Assembly (NCBI GenBank): GCA_963930655.1
Contig: OZ005602.1
Coordinates: 20,411,840-20,475,839 of the forward strand
Length of the DNA stretch: 64,000 nt
DNA from: Myrica gale
Lineage: Eukaryota; Streptophyta; Magnoliopsida; Fagales; Myricaceae
Direction: 5' to 3'
The notes under the pieces were generated by a model. That model was not told the DNA's origin. It was given only the letters and a program-made list of their open reading frames with translations, and ran no database searches. How positions within the stretch are numbered: the first letter of the stretch is position 1; each line of letters starts with the position of its first letter. A program made the position numbers and the translations under genes. This document shows, in pieces, positions 1 to 17,663 of this stretch.

Positions 1-1312
1 AATAAGTATCGTATCGTCTATATTTACAGTGAGAAAAGAGGTGTAGGGCTGCCCTTTCCAGGATGTTTAAAAGGTTCCAATGAGCTTTGGTTTTAAATTA
101 ACAACTTCGCACTAATGTATCAAATGCAATGTTGTGTGGCCAGAGAGATTGTAGTCTTCGAGGAGCAGTTCACGCTTTCTTCTTGTTTTTCTTCTCACTT
201 GCTAGATTTTTACTACCTCATGGCATTGTCCTGGCATTCTCATATTTTGATATCTCCTTTCTGTCATTGGCATTCTTTTCAAATCTGATAGTTTCATTAG
301 ATATAAGTACTGAGGTTTAGAAAATGGTTAGCTTGAATGCCGAACAATGTATTCTTCGTGGATGGATGGATTGGATTTTCGCAAGGCCAGAAAATATTGA
401 AGAATTTAATCATGGGAAGGGAGAACTTAATTGGGTGCATATACGGGATCAACTTTTTCGATGAAAATATGAAGTATTCTGAACCTCAGTTTGTACAATG
501 CTTTGTGTTTTGTGACATTCCTTTAAGAAATCTGTACTTCATGTTTTGTAATGAGTAATATATTTCAGTAAGGAAAGAGAAAGGGTTATGAACTTATTGA
601 ACAGGATTTATGCTCATAGAAAAGCATGATTATACAATACCAAGCGTGATGAGAGGATACTGTTTTATGTGGGAGGTTATCACACCTCATTTTGTTAATT
701 TGCTTATGTTTCTAAATAGAGTAGATATTCTTCTTCTTCTTCCTTTAATAAGTAAATAGAGTAGATATTCATCATATTGTAGTACCTATTCTATAGGGAA
801 GAGATCAAGAATTACTTTTTCGTATTTATTGAGAAGTAGAATACAATGGCTATGCTTCCAATTCTTATGAAGTCAGCATGAGGTGTCTATTCTTCAATAT
901 TCTTTTGGATGCTTTTTTTTCTGGAATTGAAGGCAAATGTGGATAGCTTCTTTAAATTGCTTTTCTTGAGAAAAGATTCTAGTTTTTTTGCACTTTTGTT
1001 TTTGTTTTTGTTTTTGTTTTCTTCTGTTTTTTGTTTGTTTTTTCCGTTTACCTAACACATTGCAAATATCACGTTTTCAATCTTAATTAGATAGTTAGAT
1101 TATATTTCAATTCTTTGGAAAACGCAAATAATACTTACAAGGAGAGTAGGGAAGAATATCCAAAGTGGAAGTTTAGTACTGTAACAAATTGGATGCTTTA
1201 ATTAAGGTATGAAGCCCTTGTCTTTCTTTCATATACATCATAAGCAACTGTATCTATGCTTGTGTTTTAGACTCAACAATAGTTGAATGACTGATTCTAG
1301 CAGTCTTTTCAG
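1..1312. other. Upstream region of the TDBD gene, no coding exon found
   Basis: AT-rich sequence with poly-T and TTTTTG runs near 990-1045 and only short, family-less open frames. A polypyrimidine tract followed by CAG at 1310-1312 is a good splice acceptor, so much of this stretch is probably intron or 5' leader of the gene that follows. Related plant proteins usually have about 35 further N-terminal residues, and I could not find an exon for them here. It may lie beyond the left edge of the window. Confidence 0.4.
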
Positions 1313-1315
1313 AAC

Positions 1316-2917
1316 ATGTCAAAGCGATCGCATCAATGGTTTGTAGATGCTGTTGAAACAGATCTGTTCCCAAACAAGAAGCAAGCAGTGGATGCTCCAA
1401 ACAGAAAATCAAGTACAGGAATGTCAATTGCAAATATTTCTTCTTGGGAGAATGCTTCGAGCTTTAATTCAGTCCCCGGCCAATGCGTCAACCGCGTATT
1501 TGGATCAGAATCAGCAAGGTCTGTCAACTTTGCTGAGAATCTATCTGCTGTTGGAACAGAGAATTTAAATGTGAGAAGAAAGGATCTAGATGACCAATTT
1601 GGAGAAGATGCATCCATTGGCTTATCTATATTTCATGCTATGGAAGATCCTGAAACATGTCTTACCTATGGTGGAATTAGAAAAGTGAAAGTCAATCAAG
1701 TTAAGGATTGTGACCATGGTATGCATATTCCAAAGGGACATAATAGTCCTAATGGGGAAAATATTAGTCACCTGTCTTCTGGTCAGGGCTATAACAGAGA
1801 AAGTGAGGCTGCTTTTGATTCATTAGGACAGTCCTATAACCAGGATGAAAATATCACTTTAATGGGTCACACCTACGACAGGGGAGATGCAAATATGAGA
1901 TCAACTGGTCCCACATATGGCAACAGTGATGGGAATTCCGTGTCATTGGGTGACACCTACAGTAAGGGGGAAGCAAGTCTTATATCTTTTGGTGGGTTTC
2001 CTGACGAACAAGATATAATCCCTGTGGGTAGGCCTGTCTGCGGCTATGATCTCCTGTACAATCAGTCTTCAGTGCAAACATTGGAGACATCCTGTGAGAA
2101 AGAGTTGGACACATCAAATGCCAATGCACTTCTAAGTGCCACTAGGGCAGCTAAATCAAGACCTGAATCTGTTTCCAAGAATAAGCCAGACTTAAAAACA
2201 TCAAGAAAAGAAGCTCCAAACAGCTTCCCCTCCAATGTTAGAAGCTTGATATCAACCGGTATGCTTGATGGGGTTCCTGTAAAGTATGTTTCCTTGGCAC
2301 GTGAGGTAAATTCAAGTCTTTCTTGTCCATCTCTTTAGACTTCAACTGTCATTTCACTTGAATGACTTGCAATTGTATTTCTGCATTTAATAAGGAGCTT
2401 CGTGGAATTATAAAAGGTTCTGGCTATCTCTGTGGTTGCCAGTCATGTAATTATTCTAAGGTAATTCATTGATTCCTGATTTGCAAAATAAAACGTCTTA
2501 GAAAGCTAACTGATGAATTTTATGTATATGTGTAAGGTGCTGAATGCTTATGAGTTTGAGCGCCATGCTGGTTGTAAAACAAAACATCCTAACAATCACA
2601 TTTACTTTGAGAATGGGAAGACTATTTATCAGATTGTACAAGAATTAAGAAGCACACCTGAGAGTATGTTGTTTGATACGATCCAAACTGTCTTTGGTGC
2701 ACCTATTAATCAGAAATCATTTCGCGTTTGGAAAGGTAACAGAGCTTGTTCTTTTCAGTTGTTGCTCTCTCTTTCTCTCTCTCTGAGACTATTCCTCTTT
2801 CCCCCAATGAATTTCTTTTAGTTTTGATTTTTTGTTTCCTCTGTTTATCCAGAATCATTTCAAGCAGCAACCCGTGAGCTGCAGCGTATATACGGAAAGG
2901 AAGAACTGAACCTATAG
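1316..2917 (+). CDS. TDBD (TIFY-binding / Jas TPL-binding domain) nuclear protein, four coding exons
   Basis: Exons 1316-2305, 2395-2460, 2537-2735 and 2853-2917 join in phase to give 439 residues. All introns are GT-AG. Residues 1-300 are a low-complexity, Ser/Asn/Gly-rich region with repeated Gly-x-Thr-Tyr style units (GHTYDRG, GPTYGNS, GDTYSKG). From about residue 303 comes the conserved block FPSNVRSLISTGMLDG, then GYLCGCQSC, then a His/Cys-containing stretch (FERHAGCKTKHPNNHIYFENG). This is the Tify-domain-binding domain found in plant proteins such as Arabidopsis AT5G59830 and AT5G13660, and also ahead of PHD fingers in larger proteins. The family is presumed nuclear and transcription-related; no enzymatic role is claimed. 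The start at 1316 is the first Met after a splice acceptor (exon begins 1313). Homologues have a longer N-terminus, so this model may lack a short 5' coding exon. Domain call is firm, start is uncertain. Confidence 0.85.
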
Positions 2918-4016
2918 TACTTTTGTAGATGAACCTTACTCAAATTGTAAGATAGAGTGAGCTCTTTTATGCGCATAGAAACTGGTACCCCTTTTGTAAG
3001 TTATGTGCGCTGTCCGATGCTTGGAAGAATGGATGGATTTTGGTTATTTAAGTGCCAAAACATCTATGCAAAACGTTCTAAGGCAAGGCATGTTGCGGAA
3101 ACTAGTGCCTGTGAGTACCTATTTAACAAAACCATCTCAGTTGTACAGATGGTGGATAATCATTATCAGTAGATTTGATATATATATATATATATATAAC
3201 CTTCTTCAGATTTGTGTTTAATATGTGATGAAAAACCCACGAAAAAAGCCTCGACGTGATGATAATGAGCATACATTTCCGAGAAGTTCCATTTCGCTAA
3301 TTGAGAGATCTAACTAATTGCCTGTTGTCTTTGTTATGCTTCCATGTCTGACATTTTAAAACTCTTAAAGGGGTCTTTGCAGATGGAACCTGAATATTTA
3401 CTGTACGGATGCCAATGCAAGAAGAGGATTCTTCTAGAGTTTCAAGGTAGTTGAAGACGTTGGGAGTCCCAAGAGCTTTGGTCATCTCTTGCGTTAACAA
3501 GTTTGAATGTGCCAACAGAGGCCAAGGTGTACCCAGACTATTGTTGAACAAATAGAAAGGAATAAGCGGTTTACTAGGGCTCAAAATTGTTGCCTTATGG
3601 TACCCGACTCACTTAACTCTTTTTTCAAGTACGGTTGTCTTCGGCAATCTCTTTCATGGAAGAAAATTGATTTTCAAGTTGCAAAACTTGCTGATCTTAA
3701 ACCAAATAGGGATCTTTCTACATCTGAAACTACGTACGTCTAATATAAGCTGTCAGTGTAGCAAACAAAGGAAAGAAACGGGGTAGAACACAAATAAAGC
3801 TGTTGTTTGCACAAGATACACATCCCAATGTTAGGAACAAAATAAAATTCTCAAGTAATAAGAAACTACCCTTCACACACTAAAACACGTTAAAGAAAGA
3901 ATTGTCATAAAAATTACAAGCACCCCCATCATATGGTTATCACAATTAGTTTTTGTTTTGTTTTTCCCTTTTGAGAAACGTGTCACCTCCATTGTGTGCT
4001 GAAATAATTGGGGTTC
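2918..4016. other. Convergent intergenic region / 3' UTRs
   Basis: Between the stop codons of two convergent genes. It holds a TA microsatellite near 3178-3199 and a 78-codon plus-strand frame at 3507-3743 that I do not recognise. The outer parts are probably the 3' UTR of the TDBD gene (left) and of RABE1 (right). Confidence 0.5.
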
Positions 4017-9702
<5,686 letters not shown>

Positions 9703-10140
9703 TGAAGTACAAGGTACAAATTAATATACAAAAAATAATCTACCCCTCTGCAATGAGAAAAAAAAAACGATACCAATTAAAATTAGAAGTATAAAAACCA
9801 CAATGAGAACGAGAAGAATAAAAAATATCAAGAATCAATACCAGATCCGGAGTGAAGAGAGGGGAAAGAGAATTTTAGAGGAGAGGAAGTGGGAGAGAGT
9901 GGTCTCCGAGAGGTCAGAACTGAAACGGTATGGAGCTTGAGAGAGAGAGAGAGAGAGAGACTGTTGAGGTGGTTTTCCTTATGCTGTGTTTTGTTTATTT
10001 CACCTTTGAAGCACCTCAAGGCTCCGGCTATGATGGGACTCTAAAATGCGCGGTCTTCGTTTCCTACTTCCTAGTTCCTTTTCCCCTTTTCCCGCGTGCA
10101 CTATCTCCCTCCCCAGCGCACGTTAGTACTCTCCAATAAA
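9703..10140 (-). promoter_or_regulatory. RABE1 5' leader and proximal promoter
   Basis: Reading on the minus strand, a CT-rich leader (9842-9961) ends in GATCTG followed by GT, and an acceptor CAG lies just before 9747. This implies a 94-bp intron in the 5' UTR (9748-9841) and a 45-nt second leader exon ahead of the ATG. CT-rich leaders are common in plant housekeeping genes. No clear TATA box is seen, and the transcription start is not defined. Confidence 0.6.
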
Positions 10141-11077
10141 CTGGACTCCAGCCAATAACGCGCGGACAGCTTCTCCACTTTCTACCATTTTGCCATGCGT
10201 CAGTGGCCCAAATAATGGGTCCTACAAATCATCCGATAGCGACGCATGTAGGGGATCAGAGCTGGGTTTTATGAGCTGGCATCCTAATCATCACCAAATA
10301 GGCACCCACTTTGTCAAAGCGTTAAGAGACAACTGTCAGATGGGCATCGGAGACATAGAAAAATCTTTGTTGGATCCGTGCAATCAGAACCGCTCAAACT
10401 CTATTATGTTTTTGTCCTGAGCACCCAAACCCACTATATTATTATTGGACTATTTCGTTGCCAATTAATCCAGTTTGCATCTGTGTGAACCAATTTCAAA
10501 AGTCTGCGACAACTTTGACCAGGTTGACAATAGGCAATAGATACTCGGACAGGTAATACCGAATTGCAAGAAATCACCGTCCATAGATACTCCTGCCTAG
10601 AACCTTGTCGGAGGTACCGAGTCAGTTGGGAACCAGTTCATGTCACTCACTTTTATGAAACCATAATAATGTTGGTTTTTTTAATAAGTAAAATGGTAAA
10701 AGCTACGTAACATTAGAAGATTAAGATATTTTATAATTTTATGTCCGAATTGAATGATATAATTTAGAGAGATATAAACAAAATATTTTGACATTATGTT
10801 ATCTAATGTTGCTCATATAAAGTTTCAAACTACATGGACCTTATTTATCTCTCTCTAAATAATATAATATAATTCAAATAAAAAATAATAGAGGAACCTG
10901 ATTCCATGGTAAGTTACTCCCACCTAAAGATGATTATAAAAATCTTTCACTCGTTAAGAAATGTTCAAATTGAGTCATCTTCACACATTACGGAGATAGG
11001 GAGCGGGGTGCCCTTGTTTTGAAACCTTCAAACCAACTAGTCTTCATTAAAGAAAGAGAACGATTCGTTATGAAATT
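10141..11077. other. Intergenic region left of the tandem duplication
   Basis: AT-rich sequence without a recognisable gene. The only frame, 10190-10420 plus, has no family resemblance. It ends where homology to position 21512 begins. Confidence 0.5.
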
Positions 11078-11367
11078 TTCCCATTTGGACAAAAGCAAAC
11101 GGTCTCTTTTTCTTTCTTTTCGTTTACATTTTCTGCTTTCGGGTGCCATGGGAAGCAACTCAGAAACAACTTGAACATCTCATCCTCAAAAGGCTTTTTC
11201 CACTAGCAAGTAGGAACCCCAAGAGAAATTGGATCTTTCAATTATTTTATATCTTAGGACAGCAAAGTTCAGTGACTTTGTCCTATCTCATCCTCTTCTA
11301 GTACTGTAGCATTTCCTCATCACCTCAGACGACTACAGAAACTCAATGATTTGTTGCTTTTTAACGG

Positions 11368-11652
11368 TCAACTCTGCATCTTTTGGATCATACAGGGGAA
11401 TCTATGATGGATGAAATTGGTTTGTTTTAAGTTTATAGTAACTTCAGAAATATGGGTTTTGCTCTCTGCAATGCATTGGCAACTTGCACTAAGCAATGTC
11501 CACCTTAAAGTTTTGTGTGTGAAAAGAGAATCTAGGGAGTCTAAGAGTATCATTTTAGCCCAACAACACAACGCTGCAGATGTGGGCCTTTGAGACTCTT
11601 CGACGTTATCATCATTGAACAGATCCGCGAGCATCTTCTGAAGATGCGACAA
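11368..11652 (-). other. Uncharacterised 94-residue frame, kept in both duplicates
   Basis: Begins MSHLQKMLADLFNDDNVEE. The copy at 21781-22065 differs at a single residue. I do not recognise a family, and no splice partners are evident. Conservation between the copies may only reflect recent duplication, so this may be noncoding. Confidence 0.25.
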
Positions 11653-12071
11653 GAAAAAGCGAACAAAATATGGAGTGGGTCAGTAGACTCATCAGTTTTT
11701 TTCGAAATGTACCTCAACTGTAAACTCAATCTGTACTGATACTAAATCATGTCCGTCTAAAATCGATACACGTAAATAAGTATCTAAATTTTTTTAATTA
11801 CTCAAAAACAGATAGAGAACATGACTCAGCAAAAGCAACACTTTCTAATCCTTACGTCGCTAGCGCTTGGAGTAAATGTCTCCCCAGAGGGAATTGAAAA
11901 GACCATCGAGTACTCCATTAGTCGTTCCACCATATCATTTATTCTAAAGAATCATCTCTACCTGCAAGGCTGCAAAAGAGGGTCCGACAAAGATATGTAA
12001 AAGCAGTTTAATTTCCCAACTCACAAACAAATTAGATCTCTTTTATGAAATATGACTAGGAATACAGAGAG

Positions 12072-12275
12072 CTAATGATGCTCTGTTTTTCTCTCTTTTG
12101 GATTATCATAGGCGGTGCTGTTACATCTTGTTGTGCAAGCCATGATTGGTGCATTTTTTGTATACTTCACGGAAACATTATGAATGACTTCACCATCCAT
12201 GCATCTTAGTGGATTTCTTTTCTCTTCCTCCAAACAGTAGCCTCCACACTCGATCTTTACTGGTTCTTTATTCAA
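12072..12275 (-). other. Uncharacterised 67-residue Cys-containing frame, kept in both duplicates
   Basis: Begins MNKEPVKIECGGYCLEEE, with five cysteines and an HH end. The partner at 22487-22690 differs at three residues. The upstream minus-strand sequence does not give a signal peptide or an adjoining exon. Status as a gene is doubtful. Confidence 0.2.
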
Positions 12276-12770
12276 TTACTTTGTAAACTTGTAACATATT
12301 TGTGGGGAAAAGTAGGAGGAAGCAGTACTGAAGACTCCTAAAGAACGTACGTAGGTAGGTAGTTGAGTACATGAGAATTGAGATATAACTTTATGTCCAA
12401 ATACCTTTTAATAGAAGACAATTATAAAAGTAAAGCAGTGAGCTTGATACCTGGCCACCAGAAACCATGAGACTAATGGGCCCGAGTGTTTTGTCTTTAA
12501 CAGGGTTGGACCTTACTCCTTAGTCTGGTTTCATTCAAAATCTGGCTGCAGACATTATTTGCAGCATCTGCAAATAATACTCTTATGACTGAGTTGCCTT
12601 TCTATAGTTCGATGGATATAAAAAATTACTTTCACTCTTGGATAAACTTTCTTTAGAGAGTATGATTCAAGTTTTGCGCTGAAGATTATGATCAAAAATT
12701 TATTGGTTTGATGCTCAAGCCAAGTGGTCACAAAAAGTTTAATTTGCCTTTAACTTGAGCTAAATGGTTA

Positions 12771-12960
12771 CGGCTGCGTTTGTGTTATAAAATTTTACAC
12801 CCTCTAAAATTTTAACACAATAAAATATTACAATATAATCTCTCTCCCATCAAATCATTACTTTTCACTACAAAAAATATAAAAAATTACTTCTCTCTTC
12901 ACTAAACCCAATACCTAAAATTTTAACAACACTAAAATTTTACAAAACAAACACACCCGC
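12771..12960. mobile_element. MITE, GCGTTTG-type inverted ends (copy A)
   Basis: Starts GGCTGCGTTTGTGTT and ends AACAAACACACCC, imperfect inverted repeats of about 27 bp around an AT-rich core containing TCTCTCTCCCATCAAATC. The same core occurs at 23174-23371, 28680-28876, 42715-42895 and 56420-56680, so this is a local family. It is present in both tandem copies and therefore older than the duplication. Confidence 0.75.
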
Positions 12961-13625
12961 ATCAAGTTTGACTTGATCTTCAATCGATCTTGATTCGAGC
13001 GAACTTAATGATTTTCACACAGAAAGGTTTCACTCGAATGACGCTCGCTTTCTTGCTCATGCCAACTCATGACAGAAAACTTCTTCACTTGATTGATGCT
13101 CGCTCGCTTGCTCGAGCCAAACTATCATATAGATTTTAGCTTGACCTTCACTCAACATTAGCTCGAGCTAACTTTAGTAGATATGAAAATTTTATCATTT
13201 CAGAACCCTACTTTCTATATAACTCAAGGCATCCTTTATATACTTATAGGAATGAAACCTAATCTCAAGGAGACCGAAATACACAACCTATGAACCTACA
13301 TTGAGAGAAAATACACGTTTATAGATCCAGACTCAAAAGATTTAGATTTTTCTCTCAATCATCCATAACAAATCTAAATCTTCTAGTTGAAATCTTCAAA
13401 GTTCTAGTGGAGTTTGACTGTTGGAGTTCCGATATTGAATAACGAGTTCGTTCAATGAAGAGACTATAAGAAGAGCCTTAAATTTTTAAGGTTGTCTCCA
13501 CTTTGGGGGTCCGAGTGGGTCATTCGAATTATTAAATTAGAGTGTCAGAGTTTGCAAAGGTTTTGCTGTGTCTGAATCAGCATTTGTAAGATTTTCTTGT
13601 TAGTGGATTTTAGATAGTCTTTATT
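12961..13625. other. Gene-free segment with CTCGAGC-rich stretch
   Basis: The part at 12961-13160 is rich in GCTCGAGC/GCTCGCTTGC words, which are typical of the ends of plant hAT-like elements. The rest is AT-rich without a coding signal. Matched in copy B at about 23372-24037. Confidence 0.35.
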
Positions 13626-13900
13626 AAGGTTGTCGATTGGCTGGTTCGGTCCGGCCCGTCCGACCAAACCGGACATTTTGTGAAGTGAGCATACCGGACC
13701 GGTCATTCTAATAGAACCAGTCCAGTTCGGGTTGGCCGGTTTGGGTCATGTCATTTTGGGCTTTTTTGAGTTTTTTTTACCGGTTTAGAGTGGTATACTC
13801 CAGTCCAGTTCCGGTTTTTCATATGGATAACCCGGAACTGGACCGGAGTACACCGGTCTCGGTCCGGTTTCGGTCCGACTGGTTTTTTGGACAGCCCTAT
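13626..13900. mobile_element. Short hAT-like nonautonomous element with GGTCCGG/CCGGTT core (copy A)
   Basis: Flanked by TCTTTATT (13618-13625) and TCTTTATA (13901-13908), an 8-bp target duplication with one mismatch. The ends are AAGGTTGTCGA and, inverted, ATAGGGCTGTCCA. The interior is crowded with GGTCCGG, ACCGG and CCGGTT words. Too short to encode a transposase. Copy B holds it at 24038-24312. Confidence 0.75.
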
Positions 13901-14836
13901 TCTTTATAATTCGGAGTGTTTTTTCTTTTGAACATTTCTTCAAAAGTTTTCAACTTGCCAACATAATTCATGTATTTATGTGATTGATATTTGATTTATT
14001 TTTTTTACTTAATATTTTGTTGATTGTATTGTTATTCATCTTAATCTATACCTTATGACCCGAGAACTCGAGTGTTCGGAATTTGTCATTACGCTTCTAA
14101 CCCGATCCATGCGTTTTTCACTGAATATTATAATTATAGGAATAATCTATGAAAAGGCATCCCTTTAGGACTCACTGAAGTCTCATTCATGTTCAATTAA
14201 TTTAATTCCTTCACCGTTACAAAAAGATGTCAACTTTCTTTAGGGACCAGTTTAGTTAACAGGATATATGCCGTTTCATCGTCCTTATACATACTAATCA
14301 ACTTTTGAAGGGAAGAAAAAATCAGGACTCAAACTCGGAACCTAAAAACCTAAAAAGTTCGTCACTGCCTCCACGCTCCCATTATACCTTGTACTCGAAA
14401 AGCAGACGGAAAAAGAATGGGCCAACAAGTTAATGCTCTAAGCATATGCTCAGAAGATCCTCATCCCCCACCGAAACACAGCTGACAGCACTCCCTTAAA
14501 AAGCTCAGAAACCTCCCCTAACTCCTCCTCTGCAACAAATCGTCCATGGCCTTCATCTAGGCCGGCGCCACTGCAGTCCCACACGAGTATTCCTATGGCA
14601 GCAAGGACATGCAGCGGCGCCGAGATCAACGGGGGCGAAGATGAGGAAGACGATGGGCAAAAGAATCGCCGCCGTTGAAGTAGTGGCCGGACGTGTTTGA
14701 TTTGTTGGGCAACTAAGGACCCTTTGGCAGTGCATCAAGAATGGGATCATTGTGGCTCAAGCTAGCTTCGTCGGTCTCAACTATCACTGTGGCTCGAGCT
14801 GCTTCTGTAAGAACGTAATTGTCTTAGCTGAGCTCT
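13901..14836. other. Gene-free segment with a GC-rich scrap at 14550-14760
   Basis: Most is AT-rich. The GC-rich block around 14550-14760 stands out in composition and may be a decayed exon, but no frame on either strand gives a recognisable product. Copy B equivalent: about 24313-25274. Confidence 0.3.
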
Positions 14837-14981
14837 TGAGCCGCTTGTTTTTGCGTTCTATATGTATGGAGAAATATTCTCATAATAATAATGGAAAAAT
14901 GCTAATCTCTAAGACGCTTGTTTTTGTGTTCTGTATGTATGGAGAAACATTCTCATAATAATAATGGAAAAATGCTAATCG
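14837..14981 (+). repeat. Roughly 70-80-bp tandem duplication private to copy A
   Basis: The stretch containing TATGTATGGAGAAA, CATAATAATAATGG and AATGCTAATC appears twice in a row here but only once in copy B (about 25285-25346). A local tandem gain after the large duplication, or a loss in B, explains it. Confidence 0.85.
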
Positions 14982-15282
14982 AGACAAACAACCCCGTTTG
15001 CCGCGTACGGTATTTGAATTGCGATTGCAAGTGAATAATCTGTAGTTGGCATTTAATGCTTATGGATTAGAATTTATCTATGTTATCTTCCATTAAATTA
15101 TAAAGTTTGAATTAAATTCATAGTTAGATATTTTTGTTTAATAAGGTTGTAGTTTTAATTAGATACAGATTTATTTTTTGATGAGAGAAATATTCAAAAA
15201 TTAAATTTAAATTGAAGATCTTTAACCTAATCTAAAAATATAAGTTTGTATATTCTATCAATATGACTTTAAGATTAAAAAT

Positions 15283-15530
15283 AGACTAGAAGATCTCTTA
15301 GATTCGAGATGATCCAAAAGCATATCTCCTAATAAGATTGGTTAAAAATAGACTAGAAGATCACTCAAATTCCAGATGATCCTGATGCAGATCTCCTAAA
15401 TAGACTAGAAGATCTTTTAGATTCCAGATGATCTAGATGCAGATCTCCTAATATGATTAATTAAAAATAAACTAAAAGATCACTCAAATTCCAATAAATC
15501 TTGATGCAGATCTTCTAATAAGATTAGTGT
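15283..15530 (+). repeat. Degenerate tandem array, ~60-bp unit (copy A)
   Basis: About four units share TAGACTAGAAGATC, CAGATGATCC and GCAGATCTCCTAA, with two more scattered units at 15930-16050. Copy B (25640-25835) has fewer units, so the array has changed length since the duplication. No coding role is apparent. Confidence 0.75.
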
Positions 15531-16189
15531 TGTGTTTAAGAAAGATGATTAGAGTATAAATTCAAAAGCTTGATCAAATCAGAGCGCGCTATACGAGAAT
15601 ATTATGTATAGTCTTTTTTCTTCTTTTCTTCTTCTTCTACTTCATCTTCATCTTCTTCTACTTCATCTTCTTCTTCTTCTTTTTGCTAATTCGAAACCTT
15701 GCCCTTTCAAGGAAAGGAAGATGCTCTTTCCACTTATTTAGAATTCGTGCTAAGATTATCTATCTGCCACCACATCTAAAATAATCCAAAATCTAAAATA
15801 GGATGAAAATCTATAAAAAGGAGGTCAAAATATTAGTATTAAACGGGCTCAAAATTTTAGTATTAATTTAAAATTAATTAATGCAATTATACTCTTCATG
15901 ACCCGCATTTCTGACTGAAGTCACTATTAGACCTCAGATTTCAGATGATCCATATGCAATATCCTAATAAGATTTCTTAAAAATAGACTAGAAAATCCCT
16001 CAAATTCCAAATGATCCTGATGCAGATCTCCTAATAAGATTAATGTTGTGTTTAAGAAAGATCACTAGAGTATAAACTCAAAAGATTGATCAATTATGGC
16101 CATAGCTATAACAATTAAGTTATAGTCCTGTTTTTTTGGCTAATTTGAAACCTTGCCCTTTGGAGGAAAGGAAGGTGTTCTTTCCACTT

Positions 16190-16410
16190 ATTTACATATA
16201 TATATATATATATATTCTTTGTTGGGTACAGTGACAGCTACAGTAATATGTCAAAATGAACAATATATATATATATATTCTTTGTCGGGTACAGTGACAG
16301 CTACAGTAATATGTCAGAATGAACAATATCTATATATATATATATATATATATTCTTTGTCGGGTACAGTGACAGCTACAGTAATATGTCAGAATGAACA
16401 ATATCTTGAA
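16190..16410 (+). repeat. Tandem array of ~70-bp units separated by TA runs (copy A)
   Basis: Three units, each with TTCTTTG, GGGTACAGTGACAGCTACAG and TAATATGTCA, are joined by TATATA runs. Copy B has two units (26463-26605). It abuts the pararetrovirus fossil. Confidence 0.85.
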
Positions 16411-16429
16411 CAGTGACTGTCGGCAGCTT

Positions 16430-17265
16430 TATTCTGATATTTTGAAAATGATCATTATCTCCTTCACTCCCTGCAATTATTCTTCACATAATCTTTTGAG
16501 AGCTTTTATTTCTTTAATTGAAAGGTCCATGCCATATCCGGCATAAGGATCTTGAGCATTAATTTCATACTGAGAGTTGATATCTGGGAATGAACTGGAT
16601 GCAACAGTATCTTCTTGAGTATCTTCTTCAGACAATTGAGACAATACTTATAATAATTCTTTTTTATAATCATCACGGGATTTAGCAGCAACAAGTTTGA
16701 CTTGTATTTTAGCTCTTCTGGGAAAGGAATTGGAGATGTTTGGCTATTTGAATTTTTGCTTGAGAAATGACATTAATAATATTGTCACAAGTAAAAATGG
16801 CCACCATTTAACAAAGATTTTTTGAGAAAGAATTTTTGCAGTATTATCTTGGGTAAAAACAAATTTCCAGCAAAATATCCAATGTATTAGGTTAAACTGA
16901 ATGAAGAATCTATGGATACGATATCTCATTCCTAATAAAAAAAGATTTGCCTAATGGTTTGCATGATGCTTGTATTTTTTTCTAAATTTGATATGAAATT
17001 TGGATATTATCAAATTCAAATTGCATAACAAGATAGATATAAAACTACTTTTACAGTTCCTTTTGGTCATTTCAAATGGAATGTTATGCTTTTGGCTTAA
17101 AAAATGTTCCATTTGAATTTTAAAATATTACGAATGATATATATAATCCTTATACTTCATTTGCTCTAGTATATATTGATGATGTTTTAAGTTTTTCCAA
17201 ATCCATAAAACAACATTGGTATCATCTTAAAAAATTTAAACAAATAATTGAACAGAATGAACTCG
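16430..17265. mobile_element. Endogenous pararetrovirus fossil (Caulimoviridae), copy A
   Basis: The plus-strand part (about 16970-17265) resembles caulimovirid reverse transcriptase, including the YIDDV active-site signature. The left part (about 16440-16930) resembles other polyprotein sequence in the opposite orientation, so the fossil is a rearranged composite, as is usual for plant pararetroviruses. It is broken by several disabling changes and carries only a small fraction of a viral genome. A TA-rich tract follows, the setting in which florendovirus-type insertions are often found. Present at the same place in copy B, so it is older than the tandem duplication. Confidence 0.7.

Positions 17266-17266
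<1 letters not shown>

Positions 17267-17315
<49 letters not shown>
17267..17315. repeat. (TA)n microsatellite bordering the pararetrovirus fossil
   Basis: About 48 bp of TA in copy A against about 26 bp at 27467-27492 in copy B. The length has changed since duplication. Confidence 0.95.
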
Positions 17316-17319
<4 letters not shown>

Positions 17320-17663
17320 CGTGCTAAGATTATTTGTCTGCCACCCCATCTAAAATAATCCAAAATCTAATACAGGATGAAAATCTATCAAAAAGGGCTC
17401 AAGATATTAGTATTAATTTTAAATTAATTAATGCAATTAGACTCTTCATCGCCCGCATTTAGGACTGAAGCAACTATTGGACCTTCGGGGCACTTGCATA
17501 AAAATTAATTTTTAAGTGGCCAAAATGTTAAAATTAGACAAAAAAAAAATCATTAAAACAATATTTTTGTCCTCAAGATAAAAAAAAAATTTACTGCTGA
17601 TTTTTGTGAGGGGTGGGGCCATGGCCCCTAGCTTCATCCTTACTGCATCATAATCTACCGTAA

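Noticed and set aside
2957-3743. Extra exons of the TDBD gene after 2917
   Set aside because: The conserved domain ends at a natural stop at 2915-2917; downstream frames show no domain continuity and no family.
9930-10139. Plus-strand frame MELERERERE at the RABE1 leader
   Set aside because: Translation of a GA microsatellite on the strand opposite the RABE1 transcript.
16153-16416. 87-residue plus-strand frame full of IYIYIYS
   Set aside because: Translation of TA runs and the 70-bp tandem array; not a protein.
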